Positions 7,127 to 16,173 are shown, numbered from the stretch's first letter. The stretch: 33,228 bases of DNA from Flammeovirgaceae bacterium UBA2786 (GCA_002352225.1 DEIA01000020.1:34627-67854); one strand, 5' to 3'. The notes: generated by a model not told the origin, from the sequence alone. Program-made: numbers and translations.

Positions 7127-7840
7127 TTACTTCATTCGTACCATAGTCGTATCGATTTCAAAATCTTTCACGTCCCAGTCGTCACCTTCTAATTCAATAA
7201 TCTTAGGGGAGTCATTTGGAATCATATTTTGTCGAAGGTGAAGCCTGAATGGAAATTCATAAGTCAGCTTCTCAACCGTCCATTTGGTCTCAATTTTCTT
7301 TTTTTCAATGAGATCAACATAACCATCCGCTATAACTTTAAAAACATGCCCCAATTTTTCTATTCTGTGCACTGGCTTTAAATAAACTTCAGTAGCTGCT
7401 TCTCGGGGTTCGTCTGATAAAGAGGGATCTTTTCCGTAGTTCAAAATGTTAACTTTTACCAATTCTTTTATTTGGTCGTCACTTAAAATTTCATTGTCAT
7501 CATTTAGAACTTCATAGTTGTTAGATAGATAAAATTTTTGACCATACCTTCTATTGCAGTCGTACTCTAAACACGGAAATGGCAATCCCTCAAGTTTTAG
7601 CCCTTTGTCTGAATGATTTGAAAAGTCACCCTTTACAAAGTCGAACTTTGCAACAAAAGTAAAGTCATTGTCGATCGAGTCCGCTCGCCAGAATTTTTTA
7701 TTGAAAGTTCTAATGTCGTTAACCTTTTCAAGGTCAAGGAATTCGAACTTGTCAAATGATTCTATCTTAAATAAATTGTACCTGTCCACTTTCGTGCACG
7801 CGAACAGTAATAATAAAGAAAATGTTATCAGCTTACTCAT
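7127..7840 (-). CDS. Hypothetical lipoprotein
   Basis: A 237-residue protein of unknown function. The ATG at 7840 gives a lipoprotein signal MSKLITFSLLLLFACTK, with lipobox LLFAC and the lipidated Cys at position 15. The frame is open 30 codons further up to 7930, but that extension has no signal character. The mature part is rich in charged and aromatic residues and has no motif I recognise; it carries Cys residues in a CLEYDCNRR segment. It lies downstream of clpC on the same strand but is separated from it by a strong terminator, so it is probably a separate unit. Confidence 0.65.
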   Translation of the reverse strand: MSKLITFSLLLLFACTKVDRYNLFKIESFDKFEFLDLEKVNDIRTFNKKFWRADSIDNDFTFVAKFDFVKGDFSNHSDKGLKLEGLPFPCLEYDCNRRYGQKFYLSNNYEVLNDDNEILSDDQIKELVKVNILNYGKDPSLSDEPREAATEVYLKPVHRIEKLGHVFKVIADGYVDLIEKKKIETKWTVEKLTYEFPFRLHLRQNMIPNDSPKIIELEGDDWDVKDFEIDTTMVRMK

Positions 7841-7934
7841 TTGTCCATCGGGCTTGCCTACAGCATGAAGATATAAGAAACCCCACTTACCAGAAATCAA
7901 CCCGGGAACTATTTTTTTTGGTGAGATCAATAGA

Positions 7935-7963
7935 CAAAAAAGGCGGGAATCAATCCCGCCTTT
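7935..7963 (-). terminator. Rho-independent terminator of clpC
   Basis: AAAGGCGGGA (7939-7948) and TCCCGCCTTT (7954-7963) form a perfect 10-bp stem with a 5-base loop. On the minus strand it ends in a run of six T, just after the clpC stop at 7968. The sequence around the stem is A/T-rich on both sides, so it may work in both directions. Confidence 0.85.
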
Positions 7964-7967
7964 CTCT

Positions 7968-10523
7968 TTATTCGCTTTTCTTCTCTTTGGAAGGTGCTTT
8001 TGGCTTTTTTGCTTTTATCGTAAGCGTTTCGCCTGTGCCTTCGTAGTCGGCAATGATGGTGCCGCCTTCTGGTATTTCGCCTTTCAGAATTTCTTCAGCC
8101 ACCGGATCTTCCAGGTATTTCTGAATGGCGCGGTTAAGTGGACGGGCGCCAAACTGCGGATCGTACCCTTTCTCTGCTAAAAAGTCTTTTGCCTTTTCAG
8201 TAAGCTCAACATGGTAGCCCAAGGTAATGATGCGGGCAAACAACTTGCCCAGTGTAATGTCAATTATCTTATGAATGTGTTCGCGCTGCAGCGAATTGAA
8301 TACGATTACATCATCTAAACGATTTAAAAACTCCGGACTGAACGCACGTTTCAATGCACTTTGTATCGTGCTCTTCATGTGTTCTTCTTCATTCTCGCGT
8401 TTAGCTGCTGTGGTAAATCCGATACCTGCGCCAAAATCTTTCAGGTCGCGCACACCGATGTTCGAAGTCATTATAATTATAGTGTTCCTGAAATCTACCC
8501 TGCGGCCCAACCCATCGGTAAGAATACCATCGTCCAGCACTTGCAACAGAATGTTAAACACATCGGGGTGTGCCTTTTCGATTTCATCAAGCAACACAAC
8601 CGAATAAGGTTTGCGTCTTACTTTTTCGGTAAGCTGACCGCCTTCTTCGTAGCCTACATAACCGGGAGGCGCACCAACTAATCGCGATACAGAGAATTTT
8701 TCCATGTACTCGCTCATATCAATACGCACCAGCGAATCGTCTTTATCGAACAGATAGGTTGCCAGTACTTTGGCCAGTTCGGTTTTACCTACACCGGTAG
8801 GGCCTAAGAAAATGAATGACCCAATTGGTTTCTTCGGGTCTTTTAATCCTACGCGTGTGCGCTGAATAGCCTTGGTTAATTTCTTAATGGCCTCTTCCTG
8901 ACCAATTACTTTGCCGCTTAACTGATCGCCCATACCTAAAAGCTTATTGCTTTCTTTCTGTGCAATGCGGTTAGCGGGGATACCCGTCATCATACCAATT
9001 ACATCTGCTACGTTATCTTCTGTAACCGTATATTTTTCGGTACGGGTTTTTTCTTCCCAACGAGCCTTGGCCTGATCCAACTGTTCGATCAGTTTCTTTT
9101 CTTTATCGCGAAGTTGAGCGGCTTCTTCATACTTCTGGCTTTTTACTACACGGTTCTTCTCTTTCTTCACATCCTCAATGGCCTCTTCAAACTTCACAAT
9201 CTCTTCGGGCACATGAATATTGTTGATGTGTACGCGCGCCCCGGCCTCATCCATTACGTCAATGGCTTTGTCTGGTAAAAAGCGGTCGCTTATGTAGCGA
9301 TCAGAAAGTTTCACACAGGCTTCGAGAGCTTCGCGTGTATAGTTTACGTGGTGATGATCTTCGTATTTTTCTTTAATGTTTTCGAGAATCTGAATGGTTT
9401 CATCTACAGAAGTAGAGTCTACCATTACCATCTGAAACCTGCGGGCTAATGCTCCGTCTTTTTCAATGTATTGACGATACTCATCTAAGGTGGTAGCACC
9501 AATGCATTGAATTTCGCCACGGGCCAAAGCAGGTTTAAACATGTTAGATGCATCCAGCGAGCCGGATGCTCCACCGGCACCTACAATCGTGTGCAACTCA
9601 TCAATAAACAGAATTACATCCTGCGATTTCTCCAGTTCATTCATTACCGCCTTCATCCGTTCTTCAAACTGGCCGCGGTATTTGGTTCCTGCTACCAACG
9701 AAGCAAGATCGAGTGTAACCACACGTTTTCCAAACAGCACGCGCGATACTTTCTTTTGAATAATGCGCAGGGCAAGCCCCTCGGCAATGGCGGTTTTACC
9801 TACCCCTGGTTCACCAATTAAAATCGGATTGTTCTTTTTCCTGCGACTCAGAATCTGAGCAACGCGTTCAATTTCTTTTTCGCGCCCTACAATAGGATCG
9901 AGTTTATTTTCCTCGGCCAGTTTCGTCAGGTCGCGGCCAAAATTATCGAGTACCGGGGTGCGCGATTTTTCTGTTCCTTTTTTCTCTTTACTTCCGCTAC
10001 CCGGGTTAGCCGGGCTTCCAAACATTTTGGAAGAGTCATCATCCGGGTCGTCTGTATCAGAGGCTGATGTAGGTTGATCGGTTTGAAACTCCAGCATTTC
10101 TTTTACAACATCGTAGGCTACATCAAACTTGTTTAAAATCTGTGTGCCCAGGTTGTCGGGATCGCGCAAGATGGAAAGGAGTAAATGTTCGGTTCCGATT
10201 AGTTGAGCTTTAAATATTTTCGCTTCCAGGTAGGTGATTTTCAACACCTTTTCTGAAGCTCGCGTAAGAGGAATGTTTGCCAGGTTTTTAATTTCGTGTG
10301 TAGCGGTTCCTTTCGATACTTTTTCAATCTCTCCACGAAGATCATCTAACGGCACGCCTAATTTTTTCAACACGGCTACAGCCACTCCTTCACCTTCCCG
10401 AATCATACCAAGCAGCAAGTGCTCGGTCCCAATGTAATCATGACCTAATCGTAGTGCTTCTTCCCGGCTTAATGAAATTACTTCTTTAACCCGGTTAGAA
10501 AATTTAGCTTCCATATTTGGCAT
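7968..10523 (-). CDS. clpC: ClpC, AAA+ unfoldase of the Clp protease
   Basis: An 851-residue class I Hsp100 ATPase that unfolds substrates and feeds them to ClpP. In order: a double Clp_N repeat (about 5-145), a linker of charged residues, AAA1 with Walker A GEPGVGKTA and Walker B ILFIDELHTIVG, a UVR-type coiled segment (KYEEAAQLRDKEKKL) inside the middle region, AAA2 with Walker A GPTGVGKTELAK and VVLLDEIEKAHPDVF, and a C-terminal D2-small domain. The loop GAGIGFTT carries the IGF tripeptide that docks on ClpP. The UVR motif separates ClpC from ClpB. The start ATG at 10523 has a good promoter 15-45 nt upstream. No McsAB or CtsR is nearby. Confidence 0.96.
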   Translation of the reverse strand: MPNMEAKFSNRVKEVISLSREEALRLGHDYIGTEHLLLGMIREGEGVAVAVLKKLGVPLDDLRGEIEKVSKGTATHEIKNLANIPLTRASEKVLKITYLEAKIFKAQLIGTEHLLLSILRDPDNLGTQILNKFDVAYDVVKEMLEFQTDQPTSASDTDDPDDDSSKMFGSPANPGSGSKEKKGTEKSRTPVLDNFGRDLTKLAEENKLDPIVGREKEIERVAQILSRRKKNNPILIGEPGVGKTAIAEGLALRIIQKKVSRVLFGKRVVTLDLASLVAGTKYRGQFEERMKAVMNELEKSQDVILFIDELHTIVGAGGASGSLDASNMFKPALARGEIQCIGATTLDEYRQYIEKDGALARRFQMVMVDSTSVDETIQILENIKEKYEDHHHVNYTREALEACVKLSDRYISDRFLPDKAIDVMDEAGARVHINNIHVPEEIVKFEEAIEDVKKEKNRVVKSQKYEEAAQLRDKEKKLIEQLDQAKARWEEKTRTEKYTVTEDNVADVIGMMTGIPANRIAQKESNKLLGMGDQLSGKVIGQEEAIKKLTKAIQRTRVGLKDPKKPIGSFIFLGPTGVGKTELAKVLATYLFDKDDSLVRIDMSEYMEKFSVSRLVGAPPGYVGYEEGGQLTEKVRRKPYSVVLLDEIEKAHPDVFNILLQVLDDGILTDGLGRRVDFRNTIIIMTSNIGVRDLKDFGAGIGFTTAAKRENEEEHMKSTIQSALKRAFSPEFLNRLDDVIVFNSLQREHIHKIIDITLGKLFARIITLGYHVELTEKAKDFLAEKGYDPQFGARPLNRAIQKYLEDPVAEEILKGEIPEGGTIIADYEGTGETLTIKAKKPKAPSKEKKSE

Positions 10524-10537
10524 AATAATGAATTATG

Positions 10538-10568
10538 TAAATGTATAGTTTAAGGGTGATTATTCAAA
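10538..10568 (-). promoter_or_regulatory. clpC promoter
   Basis: On the minus strand a -33 box TTTG (10565-10568) is separated by 19 nt from TACATTTA (10538-10545), which is one base away from the consensus TAnnTTTG. The distance to the clpC ATG fits a short leader. No CtsR-type heptad repeat is visible. Confidence 0.6.
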
Positions 10569-10632
10569 AAACCAGTGTGGCTTCCCGGTATCGGTAATCA
10601 CCTGAAAAAAACACGAACTGGAAATTATTTGT

Positions 10633-11259
10633 TCATTCTTTATACTGCGAGGCGGCCAGAATGGAACCGGCCGTTGGTCCCGTACAAAATAGCAAATCAA
10701 CAAGACTAAGGTTAGGTACAAATTGATTGCCAAAAATCTGGTAGTACTGTGCCGGCTGGTAAAGCTTACGCGATGAGTATGGAATTTTTGCCTGAATTGC
10801 CGTTCGATAGTCAAGGTAGCCGGGTGTAGCCGTTTGCTGATACGCCATACTCCCCGCCAATTCAGGTTTTAGGCGCAGGCTTTTCAGACAGAATGACAGC
10901 AAGGCGAAGTTGAGGTCGACAAGAAATTGTTGGGGTGTTAACAGAATTTTTTTCAGGTCTTCTGCATAATGTTCATAGTAGGGTGCCTTTCGGTAGGCTG
11001 ATTCGAGCGTGCGCCAGTGATTGTTTCGCCACCGAAAGGAATTATCGATTTGTACATCTTTTAATATTGTTTTACCCGATTTGTGTGTTACCGGTACAAC
11101 CAGCATTTGCACACCTTGTGCGGTATTAATAAAACACCGGTTTCGATAGCTCTGTTTCACATAATGTTCGTGCTGCTCTAACTCAATACGGTTAAAGTTT
11201 TTGAGTACAATAAAATACTCGATGCTGGGCAGGTAGTGTAAATCAATTAACAGATTCAA
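10633..11259 (-). CDS. WbqC-family protein
   Basis: A 208-residue protein with the WbqC-family start LLIDLHYLPSIEYF, the conserved YRNRCFINTAQGVQMLVVPV strand, and the NHWRTLESAYRKAPYYEHY block that defines the family. WbqC proteins occur in polysaccharide and O-antigen loci, but their reaction is not firmly established. The only start in a sensible place is a TTG at 11259; there is no ATG upstream in frame. It lies between clpC and a YciO/Sua5-family gene on the same strand, with 113 nt of repetitive AT-rich sequence before it. Confidence 0.8.
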   Translation of the reverse strand: MNLLIDLHYLPSIEYFIVLKNFNRIELEQHEHYVKQSYRNRCFINTAQGVQMLVVPVTHKSGKTILKDVQIDNSFRWRNNHWRTLESAYRKAPYYEHYAEDLKKILLTPQQFLVDLNFALLSFCLKSLRLKPELAGSMAYQQTATPGYLDYRTAIQAKIPYSSRKLYQPAQYYQIFGNQFVPNLSLVDLLFCTGPTAGSILAASQYKE

Positions 11260-11329
11260 AATTCAGGGTTCAGGATTTAAAAGTAGAAAGTATTTGAATT
11301 CCGGATTCACGGGGCATCTATTTGTGACA

Positions 11330-11385
11330 CTTGAAAATCAAAAATCACCGATCACAAGTCAATCATCACAAATCAGTAGCTGAAT
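11330..11385. repeat. Low-complexity AATCA-rich segment
   Basis: The stretch contains several degenerate copies of AATCA or ATCACAA units (for example ATCACAAGTCA and ATCATCACAAATCA). It lies between the WbqC and YciO/Sua5 genes and runs into the 3' end of the latter. No hairpin with a T-tract is visible. Confidence 0.35.
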
Positions 11386-11996
11386 TCTCCCAGCCCCTCG
11401 CGGATAACTATCGGTTCGCCCGATGTAAAATCCACAATAGTAGAGGGTATGTTGCCGCCCGCCCCGCCATCAATTACCATATCTACCAGATGTTTAAAGT
11501 CTTCAAAAATTTCCTCCGGGTCGGTGGTATATTCTTTTATTATATCATCGTCTTTTATAGAAGAGGTAATAAGCGGATTGGCCAGGTGTTGAACTATTGC
11601 CAGTGGAATAGGGTGGTTGGGGATTCGAATGCCTACGGTTTTCTTATTTACATCCAGAATTTTAGGAACGTTGTTACTCGATTCAAAAATGAAAGTAAAG
11701 GGGCCAGGCAATAATTTCTTTAAGATTTTGAATTGGGGGGTATCAATTCGTTTAATGTATTGCGAAATATGACTCAGATCGTTGCAGATAAACGAGAGAT
11801 TAAGTTTTTGGGGTTTTACTTCTGTTATTTGACATAGCCTTTCAACAGCCCTGCGGTTTAATAAATCGCACCCAATTCCATAAATGGTATCGGTGGGGTA
11901 AACAATTACGCCACCGTTTCGTAATATTTCTACTGCGCGGGTAATTTTTCGTAACTCCGGATTTACAGGATGAATGGATAAAAATTCGGCTGGCAT
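11373..11996 (-). CDS. YciO/Sua5/YrdC-family protein (threonylcarbamoyl-AMP synthase-like)
   Basis: About 207 residues from the ATG at 11996; a TTG at 12017 would add seven residues. The fold family makes L-threonylcarbamoyladenylate for the t6A modification of tRNA. Visible blocks are GGVIVYPTDTIYGIGCD, LPGPFTFIFES, KTVGIRIPNHPI, DPEEI, and VDMVIDGGAGGNIPSTIVD followed by REGLG. The N-terminal IHPVNPE and the later blocks look closer to the YciO subfamily than to TsaC, as I remember E. coli YciO. Whether it replaces TsaC or is a paralogue with another role cannot be told here. It is divergent from mltG. Confidence 0.85.
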   Translation of the reverse strand: MPAEFLSIHPVNPELRKITRAVEILRNGGVIVYPTDTIYGIGCDLLNRRAVERLCQITEVKPQKLNLSFICNDLSHISQYIKRIDTPQFKILKKLLPGPFTFIFESSNNVPKILDVNKKTVGIRIPNHPIPLAIVQHLANPLITSSIKDDDIIKEYTTDPEEIFEDFKHLVDMVIDGGAGGNIPSTIVDFTSGEPIVIREGLGEFSY

Positions 11997-12051
11997 TGGC
12001 GGCAAGTTAAAAACCAAAACAGATTAGATGAAATAGGAAGCATCATTTTAC

Positions 12052-12059
12052 TAACTTTG
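12052..12059 (+). promoter_or_regulatory. Probable -7 box of the mltG operon
   Basis: TAACTTTG matches the Bacteroidota -7 consensus TAnnTTTG fully and lies 22 nt before the mltG ATG. The -33 region is weak. Confidence 0.55.
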
Positions 12060-12081
12060 TTCCCCTTTTGTAATTGAAAAT

Positions 12082-13137
12082 ATGGCCGAGGTACCAAAAA
12101 AGAAGCTTGCGTTTTTTCTTATCGCTTCCACGTTAACCATCACGTTTGCATTTTATGGTTATCAGATCTACTTCACTCCCAATATTTTGGTCGATCGCGA
12201 AAGCAAAGTTTTTATTATTCGCAGTGGGGCCACCTTCCGGAAGGTACAGGAAGACCTGGGTAATGGAAAATTTGTAAACGATATGGTATCGTTCAGTTTT
12301 TTGGCAAGGCTGAAGGGGTATGATGAAAATATAAAACCCGGTCGGTATTTACTTACGCCAAACATGACCAACGCACAGGCTATTGCTGTTTTGCGTGCCG
12401 GTAACCGCGAAGTCGTGCAGGTAACGTTTACCAATGTACGCCTGAAAAGTGAATTGGCCGGGAAGATTACCAAAAACACTGGAGTTACAGAGGCTGAGTT
12501 TAATGATGCACTGGACAAATTTGTGGCTACTAATACCGAGGGGTTTACCGAACAAAACATAGTAAGTATGTTTTTGCCTAACACCTACGAAGTATATTAT
12601 AATGTATTACCCGATGAACTGATAGAGCGGCTGCACGAGGAGTACAAGAAATTCTGGAATGCCGCGCGTATAGAAAAAGCCAATGCATTGGGTTTAACTC
12701 CATTAGAGGTTTCAACATTAGCATCAATTGTACAGGCTGAAAGTGTAAAGGCAGAAGAGGCTCCAATTATTGCAGGGCTCTATATTAATCGGTTAAAGAA
12801 AAACATGCCGTTGCAAGCCGACCCCACACTGGTTTTTGCATCTGGAGATTTTACGCTGAAGCGTGTATTGAATGTACATAAAGAGATAGACTCGCCCTAT
12901 AACACGTATAAATACACAGGCTTGCCCCCGGGGCCAATTAACATGCCACAACTGGCCACATTAGATGCAGTACTGAATTATGAAAAGCACAATTATATTT
13001 TTATGTGTGCGCGCGAAGATTTTTCAGGCTTTCACAATTTTGCGGCTACGTTGCAAGAACATAATCGCAATGCGAGTAAATACCAAAAAGCATTAAGTAT
13101 TGAGATAGCGAAAGGCAAAGCCCTTCGAAAAAAGTAG
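12082..13137 (+). CDS. mltG: Endolytic murein transglycosylase MltG
   Basis: A 351-residue inner-membrane enzyme that cuts nascent glycan strands and so helps end peptidoglycan polymerisation. One membrane anchor lies at about 9-30, then a LysM-like part (about 42-110), then the YceG catalytic domain. The catalytic glutamate is most likely Glu220 in ASIVQAES; LQADPTLVFA and SPYNTYKYTGLPPGPINMP are family blocks. Length is normal. The ATG at 12082 follows a good -7 box. The thioesterase gene starts two bases after the stop, so translation is probably coupled. Confidence 0.95.
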   Translation: MAEVPKKKLAFFLIASTLTITFAFYGYQIYFTPNILVDRESKVFIIRSGATFRKVQEDLGNGKFVNDMVSFSFLARLKGYDENIKPGRYLLTPNMTNAQAIAVLRAGNREVVQVTFTNVRLKSELAGKITKNTGVTEAEFNDALDKFVATNTEGFTEQNIVSMFLPNTYEVYYNVLPDELIERLHEEYKKFWNAARIEKANALGLTPLEVSTLASIVQAESVKAEEAPIIAGLYINRLKKNMPLQADPTLVFASGDFTLKRVLNVHKEIDSPYNTYKYTGLPPGPINMPQLATLDAVLNYEKHNYIFMCAREDFSGFHNFAATLQEHNRNASKYQKALSIEIAKGKALRKK

Positions 13138-13139
13138 GA

Positions 13140-13547
13140 ATGTACGTATCAGAAACTTACATACGGGTGCGCTATGGCGAGACTGACCAAATGGGTTATG
13201 TATACTATGGCAACTATGCCATGTATTACGAAGTAGCCCGGGTTGAAAGCCTGCGCAGATTAGGCCTTACCTACAAAGAGTTAGAAGCGATGGGTGTGAT
13301 GATGCCCGTACTTGAAAACCATTCAAAATTTCTTTCGGCCGCCTTGTATGACGACAACCTGAGGATTGTAACAACCATTCGGGAAAAACCGGGGGTGCGA
13401 ATTAAGTTTGAATACACTATTTTTAATGAAGCAGGTAAGTTGATTAACGAGGGTGAAACACTTTTGGTGTTTGTTGATAAATTAACCGGCAGGCCCTGCC
13501 GGCCACCGCAAGTATTTGCTGAGTTGTTAAACCCTTATTTTACCTGA
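13140..13547 (+). CDS. Acyl-CoA thioesterase, hotdog fold (YbgC/FadM type)
   Basis: A 135-residue single-hotdog thioesterase that hydrolyses acyl-CoA thioesters in the cytoplasm. The family block RYGETDQMGYVYYGNYAMYYE (10-30) contains the catalytic Asp16. The remaining strands (FEYTIFNEAGKLINEGETLLVFVD) fit the 4-hydroxybenzoyl-CoA thioesterase family. Substrate chain length cannot be predicted. The start lies two bases after the mltG stop, and a BrkB-family gene follows after 29 nt, so the three genes probably form one operon. Confidence 0.9.
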   Translation: MYVSETYIRVRYGETDQMGYVYYGNYAMYYEVARVESLRRLGLTYKELEAMGVMMPVLENHSKFLSAALYDDNLRIVTTIREKPGVRIKFEYTIFNEAGKLINEGETLLVFVDKLTGRPCRPPQVFAELLNPYFT

Positions 13548-13576
13548 AGGGTGGTTGTAAGAAAAGAAAGTAATAC

Positions 13577-14560
13577 ATGAAGTATGTTACCCGTAAACGT
13601 ATTCTTCAATTTACATCGGCCCGAACCGGTCGCAACTGGTTAAAGCGTATCCGCTTTAAGCGTTTCGGTAATCTTTCGCTTTATAAATTCCTGAAGATAT
13701 TTTTTCACAATATTGAGGAAGACGAAATTATGGATCGCAGCAATGGAGTGGCTTATAATTTTATATTAGCTACATTTCCGGCTATCATCTTTTTATTTAC
13801 ACTTATTCCATACATCACCCAATTTTTTCCGGCCATCAATCGCGATTCCATTATTCAGTTTATGGGCGATTACCTTCCGCCCAGTATGAATGAAGTTATC
13901 TCTTCAACGGTATTGGATATAGTAAGCAACCAGCGGGGAGGGTTGTTAACAATTGGATTTTTCTTTGCATTATACCTGGCCACCAATGGTATGATGGCGC
14001 TGATGAGAGCATTTAATGCCTGTTACCGAACCGTAGAGCGTAGAAATGTTTTGCGTATGCGGCTTACCGCAACCGGGCTCACCTTTATGCTCGCTATTTC
14101 GCTGCTGCTGGCCGTGGTCTTGTTAATTGGCGGACAATTTGCGCTGGACTACGTAACATCAAACCTTTCAAAATTCAGTAACATCGATTTAAGTAATATT
14201 AAATTGTTATTCCTGCTTCGCTTTGTGGTAATTTTTCTGATGTTCTTTATTGCAATATCATTCATCTATTATTTTGGCCCAGCGGTACATTATAACTGGC
14301 GCTTTTTTTCGATCGGTTCATTATTAGCCACCTTGGTTATTCTGGCTATCTCGTATGGCTTCTCTTACTACATTACCAACTTTGGAAGTTATAACAAAGT
14401 ATACGGATCTATCGGGGCATTAATTGCTTTAATGATTTGGATTCAGTTAATCACCATGATCTTGCTCTTTGGGTACGAAATAAATGCCAGTTTACATTAC
14501 GGGCAAAAACTGGAGAGCGTTAAGTTAAAAGCGGGGCGATCAGAAAAAGCCAATCGTTAA
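13577..14560 (+). CDS. YihY/BrkB-family inner-membrane protein
   Basis: A 327-residue protein with a basic cytoplasmic N-terminus (about 1-50) and six predicted membrane segments, beginning around 56-80, 118-145, 165-194, 208-232, 241-265 and 277-305. The blocks GVAYNFILATFPAIIFLF, GGLLTIGFFFALYLATNGM and YGSIGALIALMIWI are characteristic of the family once labelled ribonuclease BN; that enzymatic name was wrong and the function is unknown. It is the last gene of the mltG operon and converges on the lysE-like gene 46 nt away. Confidence 0.9.
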   Translation: MKYVTRKRILQFTSARTGRNWLKRIRFKRFGNLSLYKFLKIFFHNIEEDEIMDRSNGVAYNFILATFPAIIFLFTLIPYITQFFPAINRDSIIQFMGDYLPPSMNEVISSTVLDIVSNQRGGLLTIGFFFALYLATNGMMALMRAFNACYRTVERRNVLRMRLTATGLTFMLAISLLLAVVLLIGGQFALDYVTSNLSKFSNIDLSNIKLLFLLRFVVIFLMFFIAISFIYYFGPAVHYNWRFFSIGSLLATLVILAISYGFSYYITNFGSYNKVYGSIGALIALMIWIQLITMILLFGYEINASLHYGQKLESVKLKAGRSEKANR

Positions 14561-14606
14561 AATTTTAGTATAAACTGCAAATAGAAACGATAAGCCCTGT
14601 GGTTTG

Positions 14607-15224
14607 CTACACCTCTGTGGTGAAATACGAATAAAGCGCAACCAACCCTAATAGCGTAAGGATAAGGCCGGGCAAAAGCGCAACCAACCTGTTGTGTTTT
14701 ATTATGCGCGATAGTTTCTGCGCCATAAAGGCCAGCAGTACAAGCAAAAGAAGAACGCCAACAGATGTGCCTAAGACATAACTATGCAGGCGCCAGGGTG
14801 TATCCAACACAATCCAACCCTGCACTTTAAGATAGGCGGTAACACCAATCCACCAGGGTATGGCCTGCGGATTAAGAATACTTAAGATCAACCCCTTTCT
14901 AAAGCCACTCTCCTGAAATTTGACGGTTAACGCAGAAGGTTTACGAGCCGACCACAGTCCCAGAATACCCAACGCAAGCATAACAACCGCGGCCAGTAAT
15001 TTGAAATTTTGCTTTACCATTGGCGATGAGGTAATCAAATCCTCAAACTCGACAGCAATCCAGGCGTAGGGATACTCTATAATGGCTACGGCCAGAATAA
15101 ACCGCATGGCAGTTTTTATTTTATTCTCAAGCCCCATTTGCAACACCAAAATATTGAGTGTGCCGGGTGGGATAGATCCTATAAAACTGGCGATAAGCCC
15201 AATAATAAAAACCTGTAAAACCAA
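14607..15224 (-). CDS. LysE-family exporter
   Basis: A 205-residue membrane protein with about six helices. The N-terminal SFIGSIPPGTLNILVLQMGL has the pattern GxxPGPxx...(Q) of the LysE/RhtB superfamily, which exports amino acids or related metabolites; the block LSILNPQAIPWWIGV is also typical. The substrate is unknown. No ATG fits the start: a TTG at 15224 gives the usual N-terminus. A -7 box TACTTTTG lies at 15257-15264 on the same strand, and a TGAC-N4-GTCA palindrome (15288-15299) sits just upstream of that box, shared with the divergent TSUP gene. Confidence 0.82.
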   Translation of the reverse strand: MVLQVFIIGLIASFIGSIPPGTLNILVLQMGLENKIKTAMRFILAVAIIEYPYAWIAVEFEDLITSSPMVKQNFKLLAAVVMLALGILGLWSARKPSALTVKFQESGFRKGLILSILNPQAIPWWIGVTAYLKVQGWIVLDTPWRLHSYVLGTSVGVLLLLVLLAFMAQKLSRIIKHNRLVALLPGLILTLLGLVALYSYFTTEV

Positions 15225-15256
15225 GTATCAGAATTTAAGCGAGCAAAGCTACTAAA

Positions 15257-15264
15257 CAAAAGTA
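15257..15264 (-). promoter_or_regulatory. -7 box of the lysE-like gene
   Basis: On the minus strand TACTTTTG matches TAnnTTTG fully and precedes the TTG start by 32 nt. The palindrome at 15288-15299 would be centred roughly 43 nt upstream of the expected transcription start, a position often used by activators. Confidence 0.5.
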
Positions 15265-15287
15265 CACCTGTGTGTGATGTGGGTTAC

Positions 15288-15299
15288 TGACTTCTGTCA
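15288..15299. promoter_or_regulatory. Palindrome TGAC-TTCT-GTCA, candidate operator
   Basis: A perfect TGAC-N4-GTCA inverted repeat in the divergent lysE/TSUP intergenic region. The same pattern recurs at 16174-16185 (before the YeeE pair), with one mismatch at 20736-20747 (before the CstB-like gene), and at 2484-2493. The spacing resembles Crp/Fnr-family sites. The regulator is not in this window. Confidence 0.45.
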
Positions 15300-15334
15300 T
15301 GTTATACAGGTAAGTTTAAAAAAATTTTATTCGG

Positions 15335-16129
15335 GTGGAGATTTTGGGGTATGCGGCATCCATAATAATGGGCCTTTTATTGGGATTGATTGGAGGAGGC
15401 GGTTCTATTTTAACGGTACCTATTTTGGTGTACCTGTTTGGTATACACCCGGTGTTATCTACAACTTATTCGTTGTTTGTTGTAGGACTAACCAGCCTGG
15501 TGGGTTCATATAGTCATTTTAAAACGGGCCATGTGCATGTAAAAACCGCGCTTGTTTTCGGTGTGCCTTCCATTATTTCGGTTTATGCTACACGCAAATT
15601 TATAATGCCGGTTATTCCCGATCCGGTATTCTCCATTGCCTCATTCACGTTTACCAAACCTCTTTTTATAATGGTGCTGTTTGCCATTCTTATGATACTG
15701 GCAGCAGTATCGATGATTCGTAAATCAAAAATATCAACAGATACCGCACCCGAAATCAAGTACAATTATCCCATTATTTTTCTGGAGGGGTTACTGGTGG
15801 GCGGTATAACCGGTTTGGTTGGCGCGGGTGGTGGCTTTTTAATTATACCAGCACTTGTGTTGCTGGCCCGGTTACCCATGAAACAAGCCGTTGGAACATC
15901 GTTATTGATTATTGCCCTTAAATCGCTAGTGGGGTTTACCGGAGATTTAGATTCAGGTTATATTATCAATTACACGTTCTTGTTTATGTTTTCTGCTTTT
16001 GCTGTTGCCGGAATTCTGGCCGGAAGTTATTTAGCGCGCTTTATATCGGGCAATAAACTAAAGGTTGTATTTGGATGGTTTGTGTTGGTAATGGGTACTT
16101 ATATTTTAGGTAAAGAGTTACTTTTTTAA
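15335..16129 (+). CDS. TauE/SafE (TSUP) family sulfite/organosulfonate exporter
   Basis: A 264-residue polytopic protein of about eight helices, arranged as two related halves. GLLLGLIGGGGSILTVPILVYLFG in the first half and GLVGAGGGFLIIPALVLLARLPMKQAVGTSLLII in the second are the duplicated TSUP signatures. The family moves sulfite, sulfoacetate and related anions across the inner membrane. The start is a GTG at 15335. The sulfur-oxidation genes downstream support export or uptake of sulfite or thiosulfate as its job. A 109-nt gap with a promoter and operator separates it from the next gene. Confidence 0.9.
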   Translation: MEILGYAASIIMGLLLGLIGGGGSILTVPILVYLFGIHPVLSTTYSLFVVGLTSLVGSYSHFKTGHVHVKTALVFGVPSIISVYATRKFIMPVIPDPVFSIASFTFTKPLFIMVLFAILMILAAVSMIRKSKISTDTAPEIKYNYPIIFLEGLLVGGITGLVGAGGGFLIIPALVLLARLPMKQAVGTSLLIIALKSLVGFTGDLDSGYIINYTFLFMFSAFAVAGILAGSYLARFISGNKLKVVFGWFVLVMGTYILGKELLF

Positions 16130-16173
16130 AAAAGGGGAATGCTTCTTCAACATTTTGTACATAAGGTATAGAT

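Noticed and set aside
6915..7241. 108-codon plus-strand ORF
   Set aside because: It runs antisense into the lipoprotein gene, crosses the hairpin at 7010-7038, and has no recognisable family pattern or promoter.
8275..10437. Several 60-110-codon plus-strand ORFs opposite clpC
   Set aside because: They are antisense shadows of a fully conserved clpC reading frame.
10560..10814. 84-codon minus-strand ORF overlapping the WbqC gene
   Set aside because: It lies in another frame over the conserved 3' part of the WbqC-family gene, which explains the sequence better.
11330..11385. CRISPR-like array in the AATCA-rich segment
   Set aside because: The units are short, degenerate and without regular spacers; it is simple low-complexity sequence.
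13577..14560. Ribonuclease BN label for the YihY/BrkB protein
   Set aside because: That name came from an old misassignment; the protein is a six-helix membrane protein without nuclease motifs.
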